From assembly GCA_965261955.1 (NCBI GenBank), contig CBDHEM010000069.1:186001-250000 (forward strand): a stretch of DNA of 64,000 nt, written 5' to 3'. A program made the position numbers and the translations under genes. The notes beneath the pieces are model-generated. The model searched no databases. It saw only the letters and a list, made by a program, of their open reading frames with translations, and was not told the origin of the DNA. Source of the stretch: JABAAI01 sp965261955. GTDB taxonomy: Bacteria; Spirochaetota; Leptospiria; Leptospirales; Leptonemataceae. Positions 27,181 through 36,269 of this stretch are shown piece after piece. Position 1 is the first letter of the stretch. Every line of letters begins with the position of its first letter.

Positions 27181-27966
27181 ATGGATATTGCAACTCTTGG
27201 AGGTCTTGTCGGTGGTTTTTTCTTAGTACTATTTGGTACCATTTACGCAGGTCTTTCGCCTCTAGATATACTAAACATACCTTCTCTTTTCATTACCTTT
27301 GGTGGAGGATTGGCCGCTACGATCATTGCTAGTCCACTTTCTACTTTTTCGAATTTTTTTCGTTTTTCTCGTTTTGCGGTTTCGTCTACTTCGGTAGATA
27401 TGGGTAACTTAATTACAACTCTTGTGAATTTTTCTGAGCATGCACGTAGAGAGGGTTTACTAGCTCTTGAAGATTATGTATCCAACCTAGAAGAACCATT
27501 CTTGAAAAATGCGATTCAGCTTGTTGTTGATGGGAGTGATCCTGAGTTAGTTAAAAATATACTAGAGGGTGAAACAACGAATATGCAACAGAGGCATTTG
27601 GATGGGATACGTTTTTGGGGAAACCTTGGGAATTTTTTACCAGCTTTTGGAATGGTGGGAACTTTGATAGGACTGATTCAGATGTTGAAAAATTTGGGAA
27701 CGGGTGATCCATCGGCCATTGGCACTGGTATGGCGGCAGCATTGATCACAACTCTGTACGGGACGTTAGGAGCAAATCTTGTGGCCCTTCCCATACAAGG
27801 TAAACTGCAAGTACGAGATCAGGAAGAAACCCTAGTGAAGGCCGTTATGATAGAAGGGGTGCTTAGTATTCAGTCGGGTGATAACCCACGTATTGTGAAA
27901 GACAGACTCCACTCCTTTATTGCTCAATCACAACGAGAGAGTACTGAAGTTGGTGGCCAAGAATAA
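27181..27966 (+). CDS. motA: Flagellar motor stator protein MotA
   Basis: A protein of 261 residues with four membrane helices in the MotA pattern. The N-terminus MDIATLGGLVGGFFLVLFGT is like that of spirochaete MotA. A cytoplasmic loop contains charged residues (EHARREGLLALEDYV). FLPAFGMVGTLIGLIQML and MAAALITTLYGTLGANLVA are the conserved helices 3 and 4 with the Pro-bearing channel segment. It would form the proton or sodium stator with MotB. No motB follows: the next gene, 149 bp on, is fapA. Either motB is elsewhere or the protein serves another ExbB-like role. Confidence 0.9.
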   Translation: MDIATLGGLVGGFFLVLFGTIYAGLSPLDILNIPSLFITFGGGLAATIIASPLSTFSNFFRFSRFAVSSTSVDMGNLITTLVNFSEHARREGLLALEDYVSNLEEPFLKNAIQLVVDGSDPELVKNILEGETTNMQQRHLDGIRFWGNLGNFLPAFGMVGTLIGLIQMLKNLGTGDPSAIGTGMAAALITTLYGTLGANLVALPIQGKLQVRDQEETLVKAVMIEGVLSIQSGDNPRIVKDRLHSFIAQSQRESTEVGGQE

Positions 27967-28115
27967 TCTATAGCTTTGTGATGTCGCACTTTTTATATCT
28001 ACTTAGGAGAGTAGTGGTGGTAAATAGCTTGTTTTATTTAAAAAAATAAGATATTGAATTTTTATAGCTTTCTTGTAGAAAACTCCTTTCTATACTAGGG
28101 TGATCACTCTGACTT

Positions 28116-30086
28116 ATGGACCGTCTCAAAAAAATTCTCATAGAGGCAAAAAACGAAAATTCTGATACGGTTACGGATCGTATAGAAGTGATAGGTCTCA
28201 GTATTGCATCGTGTCTAAATCGAGCAGTTAGCTATTGGGATACGGATTTGATGTCTCTAGACTATGAAATACTAGAAAAGGGTAAGAGTTCCTTTCTCCA
28301 TAAAAAACCGTATCGTATGGAGGTGAAATTTTTACCAGAAGACGACCGTTTAACTGAGTTAGAAGAGTTTTCTGAAAAGTTAGGTGTTGGGTCCCGTCTG
28401 ATCAATAAGAGTCTAGAAAGTTATATTGCCCCTAAAAACAGAGTAGGCAGAGCTATCGTACGAAATTACTTTGATGGGGTCTATCTGACTGTTTTTCCTC
28501 CCTTGGGGACAGGCCAAGCTGTATCTAAGGACGCCGTCTTGCGACAAATATCATTGGCTGGTGCAAATAAATATAATGAGAAAATCACAGAGAGTGCTAT
28601 TCAATCTGCCTCAGAAAAAAAGGTACGTATTGCAGATTTTGAACATATTTCTGATAACGACTCCACGTGTAAAATCGAAATTAGTTCGGACCGTATGAAA
28701 GCTTTTGCGACAGTGTCTCCTCCTAAACGTAATGGCCGCCACTTAAACGTCGGAGATATTGTTGCCTTACTAAAAGCAAACAAGGTATTGGTTGGTTTTA
28801 AAGAGAGTGAAGTCGATCAAATTTTACAAAAAGATACATATGGCAAACCATTTATAGCTGCGGAAGGTACTTATTCTAAACATGGTGAAGATTCACGAGT
28901 CGATTATAAAGTAAATGTGAAAAAAAATATAGTCAAGCTACAGGAAGATGTTTTAGGCCGTGTGGACTTTAAAGATTTGAACATGATTGAGAACGTAGTT
29001 GTGGGACAAATACTTGCTGAAAAAATACCTGCTCAAATGGGTAAAAAAGGCCTCACTATCTTTAACGAAGTTGTAGAGACAAAAGATGGGAAAGATCTTC
29101 CATTAAAACCGGGTAAAGGTACAATCCTTTCCATGGATGAAATGAAATTAACTGCTGAAATCAATGGGCAAGTATCTCTAAGTAGAGGGACTATTTGCGT
29201 AGAGCCAGTTTATAGAATTGCACGTAATATAGGACCAAAAACAGGTAATGTCAATTTTTTAGGTTCTGTTTATGTTGGTGGGGCTGTTTTGAGTGGTTTT
29301 GAAGTGAAAGCCTCTGGAAATATTGAAATCATGGGCGGAGTGCAAAAAGCTGTGATAGAAGCGGAGGGCGATATTATTGTGCGCTCTGGAGTACTCGGCT
29401 CTAACCTGACTTCAACTGCCGGCAATGTTGTGATCAAATATATCCAAGATTCAAAGATATATGCTCCCAAGGATGTGCTTGTGGCTGAGGGTGTATTGCG
29501 ATCTGAGGTGGATACAGGAGGTTCTCTTTTTTGCAATGGCCGACGAGCACAAATTGTGGGGGGACACATACGTGTGAAAAATAGTTTACGTGCTCGAGTT
29601 ATTGGCTCTAGTGCTTATACGGCTACAGAGATCACGGCAGGGACAGATCCCGATATCTTGTCACAATATGCTGTAACGTTGGAAGAACTGTCTAAAACAG
29701 GTGAAGAAAGTAATACAATCACAAAATTCATTCGGAGCTATGAAGCCAGAAAAAGAGCAAGCCCTAAATCTTTTACAAAGGAACAAGAAGAAATACTTAC
29801 CGAAAAAAAACAAGCTCTGGTTGAGCATAAAAAAAATACGGAAGAACTACAAAAGACACGCATAAATCTAGAAAAACATTTTATGCATAATAGATGTGAA
29901 TCAAAAATACATGCAGAACGCTATATATATCCGGGTACAGTGATCAATATACTCAAAGCAAAACACAATGTACCAGATACCCATACGGCTGTTACGTTAA
30001 GCTATGAGGATGGTTACATAAAGGTGAATAAACTAGAAAAGAAAAAAAGTGATATGCCTTCCTATCAAAAATGGAAAAAGAAATAG
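28116..30086 (+). CDS. fapA: FapA/DUF342 family protein with Jag-like N-terminal domain
   Basis: A protein of 656 residues. Residues about 15-70 (DRIEVIGLSIASCLNRAVSY, EILEKGKSSFL) fit the Jag-N KOW-like fold. The FapA region follows with VDYKVNVKKNIVKLQEDVLG, VDFKDLNMIENV and KTGNVNFLGSVYVGG. The repetitive beta-helix segment (about 390-500; GNIEIMGGVQKAVIEAEGDI, NVVIKYIQDSKIYAPKDVLV) is typical. A charged coiled coil (about 525-590) and a small C-terminal domain end it. FapA proteins are polymerising, bactofilin-like factors linked to polar or envelope processes and to flagella in some bacteria. It sits directly after motA. Confidence 0.87.
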   Translation: MDRLKKILIEAKNENSDTVTDRIEVIGLSIASCLNRAVSYWDTDLMSLDYEILEKGKSSFLHKKPYRMEVKFLPEDDRLTELEEFSEKLGVGSRLINKSLESYIAPKNRVGRAIVRNYFDGVYLTVFPPLGTGQAVSKDAVLRQISLAGANKYNEKITESAIQSASEKKVRIADFEHISDNDSTCKIEISSDRMKAFATVSPPKRNGRHLNVGDIVALLKANKVLVGFKESEVDQILQKDTYGKPFIAAEGTYSKHGEDSRVDYKVNVKKNIVKLQEDVLGRVDFKDLNMIENVVVGQILAEKIPAQMGKKGLTIFNEVVETKDGKDLPLKPGKGTILSMDEMKLTAEINGQVSLSRGTICVEPVYRIARNIGPKTGNVNFLGSVYVGGAVLSGFEVKASGNIEIMGGVQKAVIEAEGDIIVRSGVLGSNLTSTAGNVVIKYIQDSKIYAPKDVLVAEGVLRSEVDTGGSLFCNGRRAQIVGGHIRVKNSLRARVIGSSAYTATEITAGTDPDILSQYAVTLEELSKTGEESNTITKFIRSYEARKRASPKSFTKEQEEILTEKKQALVEHKKNTEELQKTRINLEKHFMHNRCESKIHAERYIYPGTVINILKAKHNVPDTHTAVTLSYEDGYIKVNKLEKKKSDMPSYQKWKKK

Positions 30087-30184
30087 CCCATCTGTGGGTG
30101 AAGTGTAAATATATCCGTATAAATGAATTGCACTCTAAAACCTAAAAAGAAGAAAAACTTATTTGTGGCATAAGTGTATAAAAA

Positions 30185-30300
30185 GCGAAACATGACTGTA
30201 CAAAATTTTTGGGAAAGGTTAAGTCAGTTGTTAAGAAAAGAGGAGGTGACACTGCCAGATAAATCACGTTTTGTCAGGTCAAGTTGTGACAAGTACAATT
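30185..30300 (+). mobile_element. Fragments of IS3-type and IS481-type element ends
   Basis: AAAGCGAAACATGACTGTAC and the following AAAATTTTTGGGAAAGGTTA resemble the right end of the small IS3 derivatives at 35337 and 38862. CACGTTTTGTCAGGTCAAG (about 30267-30285) matches the end of the IS481 relic at about 12490. The two scraps are fused. Nothing else is seen in the 294-bp gap between fapA and the GT2 gene. Confidence 0.5.
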
Positions 30301-30380
30301 TACTTTTTTATGGAGGCACTAGTCTTTTTCTATTCATTTTTTCCGCTTTTTCTCTGAAACGAGTATGACCGATTTGAGCT

Positions 30381-31361
30381 GTGTCCACTTTATTGCCCAT
30401 CAGTGCTATTATACCTGTTGTAAATAGAATCCAATTCATTAGGGACGCTATCTTTTCTATACTACAGGGAGAAAAACTTCCTCAAGAACTGATTATAGTT
30501 TTAAGTCCAATACAAGGAAGAAAAGAAGAAACTAATATATCCCTCAAATATCTAAATGGGAAAAATAGTAGCACTCACACAGACGATGTAGGCAGTACAA
30601 CGGATGATATGGTTAATGCAATAGAAGAGAGTATAAAAGATGCCTCCCATTGCTTTCTTTCCTCTACACAAAAAAAATATTTCCAAGCTCGCTCTATTCA
30701 TTGTACTCGCCCATACGTAGCTGCTGCCCGAAACGAAGGCGCTATACAAGCTAAAAACCCTTGGCTCGCTTTTCTAGATTCAGATGATCTATGGACGGAA
30801 AAAAAATTGAATGAACAATGGAACTATCTGCAAAAACGACCACACCTAATGGCTTGCCATTGTGCAGAAGAATGGATTAAAAAAGGAAAAAAACTAAAAC
30901 ATCCTTCCCACCTACAAGCCCACCGAGGAAAATTTCTTCAGGCCGCCCTAGAAAATTGTTTACTTTCTTGCTCAGCCCTTCTTATCAAAAAAGAAATCTT
31001 TCAAAAATGCGGTTCCTTTGATGAGTCATTTGAAGTTTGTGAAGACTTTGCTTTCTGTTTACATTATTTAAAACGATACCCCATAGGTCTAGTCCAAGAC
31101 AAACTTGTGATCAAACGATCTGGCTCTTGGCCTCAGTTGAGTCAAAAATACCATTCGTTGGATAGCTTTCGTATACAAGCCATACTCAAATTTTTGAAAA
31201 AACATGGCAAAGACATAAAAGCAACAGAACACCAAAAAGCAAAAGAAAGCATTTATAAAAAACTCACAATACTCCAAGAAGGAGCGAAACGACATCAACG
31301 AACAGATGCATGTCAAAAGTTTCAAAAAATGCAAAAGGAAATAGACTCTCTATTTCAATAA
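30381..31361 (+). CDS. Glycosyltransferase family 2
   Basis: A protein of 326 residues, GTG start. The GT-A fold opens with PISAIIPVVNRIQFIRDAIF. An unusually long insertion (about 45-100) follows, rich in Thr/Asp/Lys and partly from low-complexity DNA. ARNEGAIQAKNPWLAFLDSD then gives the nucleotide-sugar and metal-binding DxD (DSDD), and VCEDFAFCLHYL supplies the ED catalytic-base region. The C-terminal ~60 residues are Lys-rich and helical. There are no membrane helices. It probably adds a sugar to a surface glycan; donor and acceptor are unknown. It converges on the PQQ-propeller gene. Confidence 0.87.
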   Translation: MSTLLPISAIIPVVNRIQFIRDAIFSILQGEKLPQELIIVLSPIQGRKEETNISLKYLNGKNSSTHTDDVGSTTDDMVNAIEESIKDASHCFLSSTQKKYFQARSIHCTRPYVAAARNEGAIQAKNPWLAFLDSDDLWTEKKLNEQWNYLQKRPHLMACHCAEEWIKKGKKLKHPSHLQAHRGKFLQAALENCLLSCSALLIKKEIFQKCGSFDESFEVCEDFAFCLHYLKRYPIGLVQDKLVIKRSGSWPQLSQKYHSLDSFRIQAILKFLKKHGKDIKATEHQKAKESIYKKLTILQEGAKRHQRTDACQKFQKMQKEIDSLFQ

Positions 31362-31390
31362 ATACATTAAATACATTGCATAAAAAAGAT

Positions 31391-32659
31391 TCAAAAGATT
31401 TCCTCTAATACATAAAAGCGGTTTCGATCCGTACCAAAAAGCATACGACTTCCGGAAATGACGGGAGCACTGAGTATTGCCCCTTCCAATTCCATTTCCC
31501 ACAATAAACGACCATTCTCAGCAGAAAGACAAATCAGCTTAGGTGCTTGTAAAGAAAAGTTTTTTAAATCACTACCATGCAAACCAAAGTAAATTCTGCC
31601 GCCCGCAACTGTAGGAGCACTAGAGGTATGGTAATCAAAAGATTTTTTCCAAGCCAGCTCTCCATTTTTCCGATAGAAGGCACGTACTGTTGTGTCTCCG
31701 CTTGTATAGATCACATAATTTTTCCAAAGGGAAGGGGCCATATAGTCAAGTAAATAAATATGGCGATAAAAAACATTGTGGGAGTTTTTTTGTACATAGG
31801 GACTCCACTGAAACGAGACTTTTTTCTCCCAAATTTTTCTTCCCTGCTTGCGATCTAGTGTTATGTAAGTAAATTCAGCACCATTTTTTCGCCCCGTAAA
31901 AAGACTTCGTCCAAAATAAACTTTATTCTCATCTATAGCTGGAAAAGAATACCATAAAGGTACATTAAAACGAATAGAAACTTGCCATAAAAAACGACGC
32001 TGACGAACGTCATAAGCACCAAAACCACCGCGTTGAGGGGCCCAATAAAGTACACCATCATATACTTGAAAAGTATGGTGAGACCAAGTGGGATTAGGCA
32101 GGCTATTCAGGGACCTTCCCTTCTTTGCATCTAAAAAGTAAGTGGCTCCTTGGTCACTTGTAAAGATGACAGTATCCTCAAAACGATAGATTAAAGACTG
32201 TACTGTTTTACCCGTTTGAAAAGCCCACTTTTGCTGTCCGTCTTTTTTATCTACGGCATAAACGTTTCCATCGTTGGAGCCAATATAAAGCGTATCACCA
32301 TATACGTACGGAACAGAATTAACTTTATTTTTGGTGGGGAATATCCACCGCATATAACCGGAGACAGCATCTAGAGCATATAAGTTTTTATCATTTGAAC
32401 CAAAGTAAATCGTTTCCCCTTCTATAATCGGTGGATTAAACGAACGTATTTTTTTCCCTTCATCATGCTGTAAACGCAACTTCCAACGTTGCCCCAATGG
32501 TGGATAGAGGGCATTGGAGGTTGTCCCACTTCCCGAATTTCCTCGATAGGCAACCCAATCTACTTGGCTTTCGCAATGAGAAAAGAAGGCGAGTATAACA
32601 AATCCTAAAAATAGACGGGAAGGAAATTGAATCGAAAGCAATGGGAAAAAAAATTTCAT
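31391..32659 (-). CDS. PQQ-like beta-propeller lipoprotein (BamB-like)
   Basis: About 422 residues from the ATG at 32659. A longer frame from 32731 would begin inside a palindromic repeat and is rejected. A signal peptide ends in AFFSHC, a relaxed lipobox. At least six propeller blades show the PQQ pattern: IYFGSNDKNLYALDAVSGYM, LYIGSNDGNVYAVDKKDGQQ, VIFTSDQGATYFLDAKKGRS, and others to ENGRLLWEMELEGAI. In BamB such a propeller is a lipoprotein of the outer-membrane assembly machine. Whether this one is BamB is not shown. It is divergent from the GT9 gene's direction of decay and next to palindromic copy 4. Confidence 0.78.
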   Translation of the reverse strand: MKFFFPLLSIQFPSRLFLGFVILAFFSHCESQVDWVAYRGNSGSGTTSNALYPPLGQRWKLRLQHDEGKKIRSFNPPIIEGETIYFGSNDKNLYALDAVSGYMRWIFPTKNKVNSVPYVYGDTLYIGSNDGNVYAVDKKDGQQKWAFQTGKTVQSLIYRFEDTVIFTSDQGATYFLDAKKGRSLNSLPNPTWSHHTFQVYDGVLYWAPQRGGFGAYDVRQRRFLWQVSIRFNVPLWYSFPAIDENKVYFGRSLFTGRKNGAEFTYITLDRKQGRKIWEKKVSFQWSPYVQKNSHNVFYRHIYLLDYMAPSLWKNYVIYTSGDTTVRAFYRKNGELAWKKSFDYHTSSAPTVAGGRIYFGLHGSDLKNFSLQAPKLICLSAENGRLLWEMELEGAILSAPVISGSRMLFGTDRNRFYVLEEIF

Positions 32660-32711
32660 TAGAAGACACAAAAGACACAAAACAAAAAGATACAATACAT
32701 TTTCCCATGGA

Positions 32712-32818
32712 GGGAGTGTTGCAAAACACAAAAAACTAAGGAATTAACCGTCTATAATGCTTTAAATCGACGATTCATGGCACTTTATTTGCAATTATTT
32801 ACATTTCGTAACACTCCC
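32712..32818 (+). repeat. Dispersed palindromic repeat, copy 4 (best-defined)
   Basis: A 107-bp element with clean ends GGGAGTGTTGCAAAACAC and CATTTCGTAACACTCCC. The centre is ATAATGCTTTAAATCGACGA then TTCATGGCACTTTATTTG. The termini pair, as does the interior, so the whole could form a long hairpin. It lies 52 nt upstream of the PQQ-propeller start. Confidence 0.9.
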
Positions 32819-32927
32819 ATTGAGTGAAGTTATACCACTAGCATGTCATCCATTTTTTATGTTTAAGCTCAACAGTAACATCCCATCATCACAAATGCAT
32901 CGGAGTTCCTAGAACGACTACCCATGA

Positions 32928-34022
32928 CTATCCATGGGAAAAAGCAACGTGACTTGGCCCCAATAAAAGTAATTCTAAATCTTTACATGCCATTTCTGGT
33001 GTATATTCCCACATGCACCGGAAATGTTTTTTTGGACAAGCAGGTCGGCCATTAAAACCACAAGGAGAACAAGCCTGATAACTATAACCCACAAAGTGAT
33101 GAGTAAAGTCAAACATCTTAGGATCAGTAGAGCCAAATATGGCCAATGTAGGAACTCCTAGCCCCCGAGCAATATGCATAGGACCACTATCATTAGAAAC
33201 AAGAACACGACAATAGGAGATACAAGCCCCAGCCAATCGTAAGGGTACTCCACAAAAATCCGGTACGCTTGGAAATTCTTTTTGGATACTTTGGATCAGT
33301 GGGGTCTCTGCCTCACTCCCTAATAATAGTACCTGCAATTTCTTTTTTTGCACATCAGCTATCAATTGAATAAAATACTCTATGGGCCACTGCTTTGTTT
33401 GCCAACTTGTCCCGGGTACCATAGCGATCAAGGGCTGATCTATTTTAATGCTCACTTTTTCTAATAATTCATATGCTTCCTTTCTTTCGTTTTCACTGAC
33501 GTGATAGCGAAGAAAACCACGAGAGAGTTTTTTCTTCGCTAATCTTTCTACCGTAGCATGGTAACGATCAGAAAATAAGACACGAGACTGAAAATTTTTC
33601 CAAGATACTGGCAGAGGAAAGTAATCCCAAACGCTACGCTGTTTCCACACCACACCGGGTACCCCCCCTGCGAATAGTAGCAAGCACCGGATCAGCTTAC
33701 TCCGCAATTTATTATGAAAATCCAGAACAATACTTGGTTTATACTTTAACAGACGACAAGCATAGTGTAACATGCCCTCCCCTGCTTCCAAAGAGACCAC
33801 GCCTGTGACATAGGGGTTATGGGATAACAAAGGACTCATGGCTTTCTTTGTTGCCACAAAAATCTCTGCTTTAGGCCAATTTGTAGCTATCGCTTCTATA
33901 GCAGGAGTGATGAGTACAATATCACCAATAGAACTAAAACGCAAAATTAAAATTCTTTTTGGTAAGTGTTGATAACTCTGTTTTTGAATTAAAAAAAAAT
34001 GACAAATAAAACGATATAACAT
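32928..34022 (-). CDS. Glycosyltransferase family 9 (heptosyltransferase-like)
   Basis: About 364 residues from the ATG at 34022. A longer frame to 34118 begins within palindromic copy 5 and is rejected. ILRFSSIGDIVLITPAIEAI is the N-terminal GT9 signature, and MVPGTSWQTKQWPIEYFIQL plus LVSNDSGPMHIARGLGVPTL are the C-terminal ADP-heptose/GT9 motifs, with GSTDP. The Cys-rich segment ACSPCGFNGRPACPKKHFRC is also common in this family. It probably acts in surface glycolipid or core-oligosaccharide assembly. Many spirochaetes lack LPS, so the substrate is unclear. Confidence 0.87.
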   Translation of the reverse strand: MLYRFICHFFLIQKQSYQHLPKRILILRFSSIGDIVLITPAIEAIATNWPKAEIFVATKKAMSPLLSHNPYVTGVVSLEAGEGMLHYACRLLKYKPSIVLDFHNKLRSKLIRCLLLFAGGVPGVVWKQRSVWDYFPLPVSWKNFQSRVLFSDRYHATVERLAKKKLSRGFLRYHVSENERKEAYELLEKVSIKIDQPLIAMVPGTSWQTKQWPIEYFIQLIADVQKKKLQVLLLGSEAETPLIQSIQKEFPSVPDFCGVPLRLAGACISYCRVLVSNDSGPMHIARGLGVPTLAIFGSTDPKMFDFTHHFVGYSYQACSPCGFNGRPACPKKHFRCMWEYTPEMACKDLELLLLGPSHVAFSHG

Positions 34023-34064
34023 AATTTTGATAGGGTTTGATTTCTTTATGGTTTCTTTTATGGA

Positions 34065-34160
34065 GGGGACTTTGCAAAATACAAAAAAATAGGGAAGAGA
34101 CAATCTCAAATGGCTCAAATCAGCATTTTATTTTTACTTATTTACATTTCACAACAGTCC
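34065..34160 (+). repeat. Dispersed palindromic repeat, copy 5
   Basis: GGGACTTTGCAAAATACAAA at the left, CAAATGGCTCAAATCAGCA in the centre, ACATTTCACAACAGTCC at the right. It lies 43 nt upstream of the GT9 start. TATGG-like sequence flanks both ends and might be a target duplication. Confidence 0.85.
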
Positions 34161-34301
34161 TATGGGCTTATAATAGGGAAAACAAAAAAATATTTTACTT
34201 CACTCTATGACGAGTGCTTTTGTCATCACTTAGCTTCATCACTCAGCGCTGTGAGTAAACATCTTGCTTGCATTGGCAATTCATAAAGTCTCGTTAGTAA
34301 A

Positions 34302-35180
34302 ATGAAAACGATAACAAGTAAAACAATAAAAAAAAGAAATCATCTCCCCGTTCTCCTTACAATTGCCGGTAGCGATAGCGGTGGCGGTGCAGGAATACAG
34401 GCCGATCTCAAAACATTTGGAGCTTTGGGTACATTTGGAACAAGTGTAATTACTGCTGTGACATGCCAAAATACCATGGGAGTTGGTGGGATGCAATCCA
34501 TTGAACCATCTATCGTAGCCGAACAAATAGAAAAAATTTATGAAGATTTCCCAGTGGCCGCTATAAAAACGGGTATGCTCTTTTCTACTGAAATTATTCA
34601 AGTAGTACGAGAACGCTGGGAAAAAAATAACACTAAAAAATCATTTTTAGTCATTGACCCTGTGATGGTGTCCAGTAGCGGCCATAAGCTTTTAAAAAAA
34701 GAAGCCGAGGAAGAGCTCATTTCTTTTTTATCTTCTGGCTATCTGATCACTCCTAACTTACCGGAAGCAGAACTTATATTGGCTTGCTCCATCAAAACAA
34801 CTGCAGAAATGATAGAGGCTGCAAAAATGCTTTACGAGAAGCACCAGACTAACGTACTTCTGAAGGGTGGACATCTTCAATTTGATGAAAAACTCAATCA
34901 AAAAAACAAAAAATATAAAGAAGATAATTCGATTTGTATAGATGTCTACTACGATGGAGAAAAAGAGGAACTTATTCGCTACCCTCGTTTACAAACAAAA
35001 AATACACATGGTTCAGGTTGTACTCTAAGCGCTGCCATCGCTGCTTGTCTAGGTAAGGGAATAGCTCTGAAAGAAGCCATCCATGAAGGGCGAAAATATT
35101 TGCAAGGGGCCATCAAAAACGCCCCTAACCTAGGGTCAGGAATTGGCCCTCTCAATCATTTCTGGAATATCAATCACTAA
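34302..35180 (+). CDS. thiD: Hydroxymethylpyrimidine/phosphomethylpyrimidine kinase
   Basis: A protein of 292 residues. LTIAGSDSGGGAGIQADLKT is the ThiD signature and QNTMGVGGMQSIEP follows. KTGMLFSTEIIQ, DPVMVSSSGHKLL and TKNTHGSGCTLSAAIAACL complete the ribokinase-type fold, the last with the anion hole and catalytic Asp/Cys region. It phosphorylates HMP and HMP-P for thiamine synthesis. No other thi gene is present in the window, so it may support salvage, or act on pyridoxal as some ThiD proteins do. An insert at about 190-220 (Lys/Asn-rich) is longer than usual. Confidence 0.93.
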   Translation: MKTITSKTIKKRNHLPVLLTIAGSDSGGGAGIQADLKTFGALGTFGTSVITAVTCQNTMGVGGMQSIEPSIVAEQIEKIYEDFPVAAIKTGMLFSTEIIQVVRERWEKNNTKKSFLVIDPVMVSSSGHKLLKKEAEEELISFLSSGYLITPNLPEAELILACSIKTTAEMIEAAKMLYEKHQTNVLLKGGHLQFDEKLNQKNKKYKEDNSICIDVYYDGEKEELIRYPRLQTKNTHGSGCTLSAAIAACLGKGIALKEAIHEGRKYLQGAIKNAPNLGSGIGPLNHFWNINH

Positions 35181-35336
35181 AAAAACTATCTAGAAAATGT
35201 AAGGAAAAGCTAGTCTTGCTTTTGAAAAGCGTACTGACCCATCCTTTTCTCAAAAGCAGAGACCCAAAATATTTTGGATAAGTACCCGTAAAAATAGTCA
35301 CCACAACATCGTATCCTTTTAGAAGGATGTAATTGA

Positions 35337-35676
35337 CCTACTCCCAAAAGAGTGGACAGTCCACTTTAAGTTACGGAGGAAGAGAACATGGGTTTTATAA
35401 CATAGGTTTTATAACATGGAAACAAACACTATCAAGGCGTCAGCTAAACGCTATGATGAACAATTTAAGAAGGATACGGTATAGACTACAGGATCAAAAA
35501 TAAGCTTTTAGCAAAAGAGGTCTGTGAAGCTACACTCTATGAAATGGCGTAGATAGAAAACGTTCATTTTTAGGATATAAGAGCTCTATCAAATTTGAGA
35601 AAGAATACTATGCTACTTACTATGCTACTTAATGAAAAAAAAGCTAAAAACGACTGTACAAAATATTGGGGGAAGG
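35337..35676 (+). mobile_element. Internally deleted IS3-family derivative A (non-autonomous)
   Basis: About 340 bp. It starts CCTACTCCCAAAAGAGTGGA and ends AAATATTGGGGGAAGG, matching element B at 38862-39193 in opposite orientation. From the ATG at 35416 it encodes SAKRYDEQFKKDTV, the beginning of an OrfA helix-turn-helix, then a stop; TTLYKW-like and FLGYKSPIKFEKEYYAT-like coding remains (here degraded) are the ends of OrfA and OrfB. Everything between is gone. It also has small local duplications (about 35388-35415). Confidence 0.75.
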
Positions 35677-35789
35677 TATCATTTCTGAATATGGCTTTAT
35701 GGCAAAAACTAAAAAAGGGTCGGTAGAAAAAACTGAATTTCTATAAAATTATCTGTTAACACTGTGAGTAATAAATATACCTTTTTTAT

Positions 35790-36060
35790 TTGCAGTTTGA
35801 GTTTGATCAAAATAAAAGTCAAAGCAACAAAGAAAAGCACGGTGTAGACTTCGTTGAAGGCCAAGCTATTTGGCATAGTGAAGCCTGTAACGTTTCCACT
35901 CGAAAGAGAAGGGGAAGGTAGGAAAGCAGTTGTTGGTCAGATAGCTAGAGAAATATGGACTGCAATAATTACGATAAGAGGTGAAAAAATTAGAATTATT
36001 TCTATTAGGAAGGCAAGAAAAAATGAAGAAGAAAAGTATAACAACGAAAGGACTGGATAA
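35790..36060 (+). pseudogene. brnT: BrnT-type toxin gene, frameshifted
   Basis: The first frame (TTG at 35790) reads FEFDQNKSQSNKEKHGVDF then VEGQAIWHSEACNV, the classic BrnT N-terminus. It stops after STRKRRGR. The rest of BrnT is in another frame: WTAIITIRGEKIRIISIRKA and the E/Y-rich end to 36060. A frameshift near 35885-35890 therefore splits the gene. BrnT is a ribonuclease toxin repressed and neutralised by BrnA. The downstream brnA is intact and overlaps. A programmed shift is possible but unlikely. Confidence 0.75.
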
Positions 36061-36265
36061 GAAGATTGAAAAGGGCGAAGACTTGGGAGATTACTTTGAT
36101 ACAGAAAATGCAACAGTGCGTGTCAATATAGATTTCCCGACATGGGTGGTTCGATCTCTGGACGAAGAAGCTCAGCGTAGAGGGATCGCAAGGCAGGCAT
36201 TAGTTAAGATGTGGCTTACAGACAAGTTAGACGGTCTCAAGCTCAGTAAAAAAAGAACTGGTTAA
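36023..36265 (+). CDS. brnA: BrnA antitoxin
   Basis: An 80-residue protein from the ATG at 36023, with AGGAAGG about 10 nt upstream. EKGEDLGDYFDTENATVRVN and IDFPTWVVRSLDEEAQRRGI, then ARQALVKMWLTDKL, match BrnA, a ribbon-helix-helix DNA-binding antitoxin that autoregulates brnTA. It overlaps the broken brnT by 38 nt. IS5 copy 2 begins 4 bp after the stop, so the insertion abuts but spares the gene. With the toxin dead, the antitoxin may be a remnant or retain a regulatory role. Confidence 0.85.
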   Translation: MKKKSITTKGLDKKIEKGEDLGDYFDTENATVRVNIDFPTWVVRSLDEEAQRRGIARQALVKMWLTDKLDGLKLSKKRTG

Positions 36266-36269
36266 GCCT

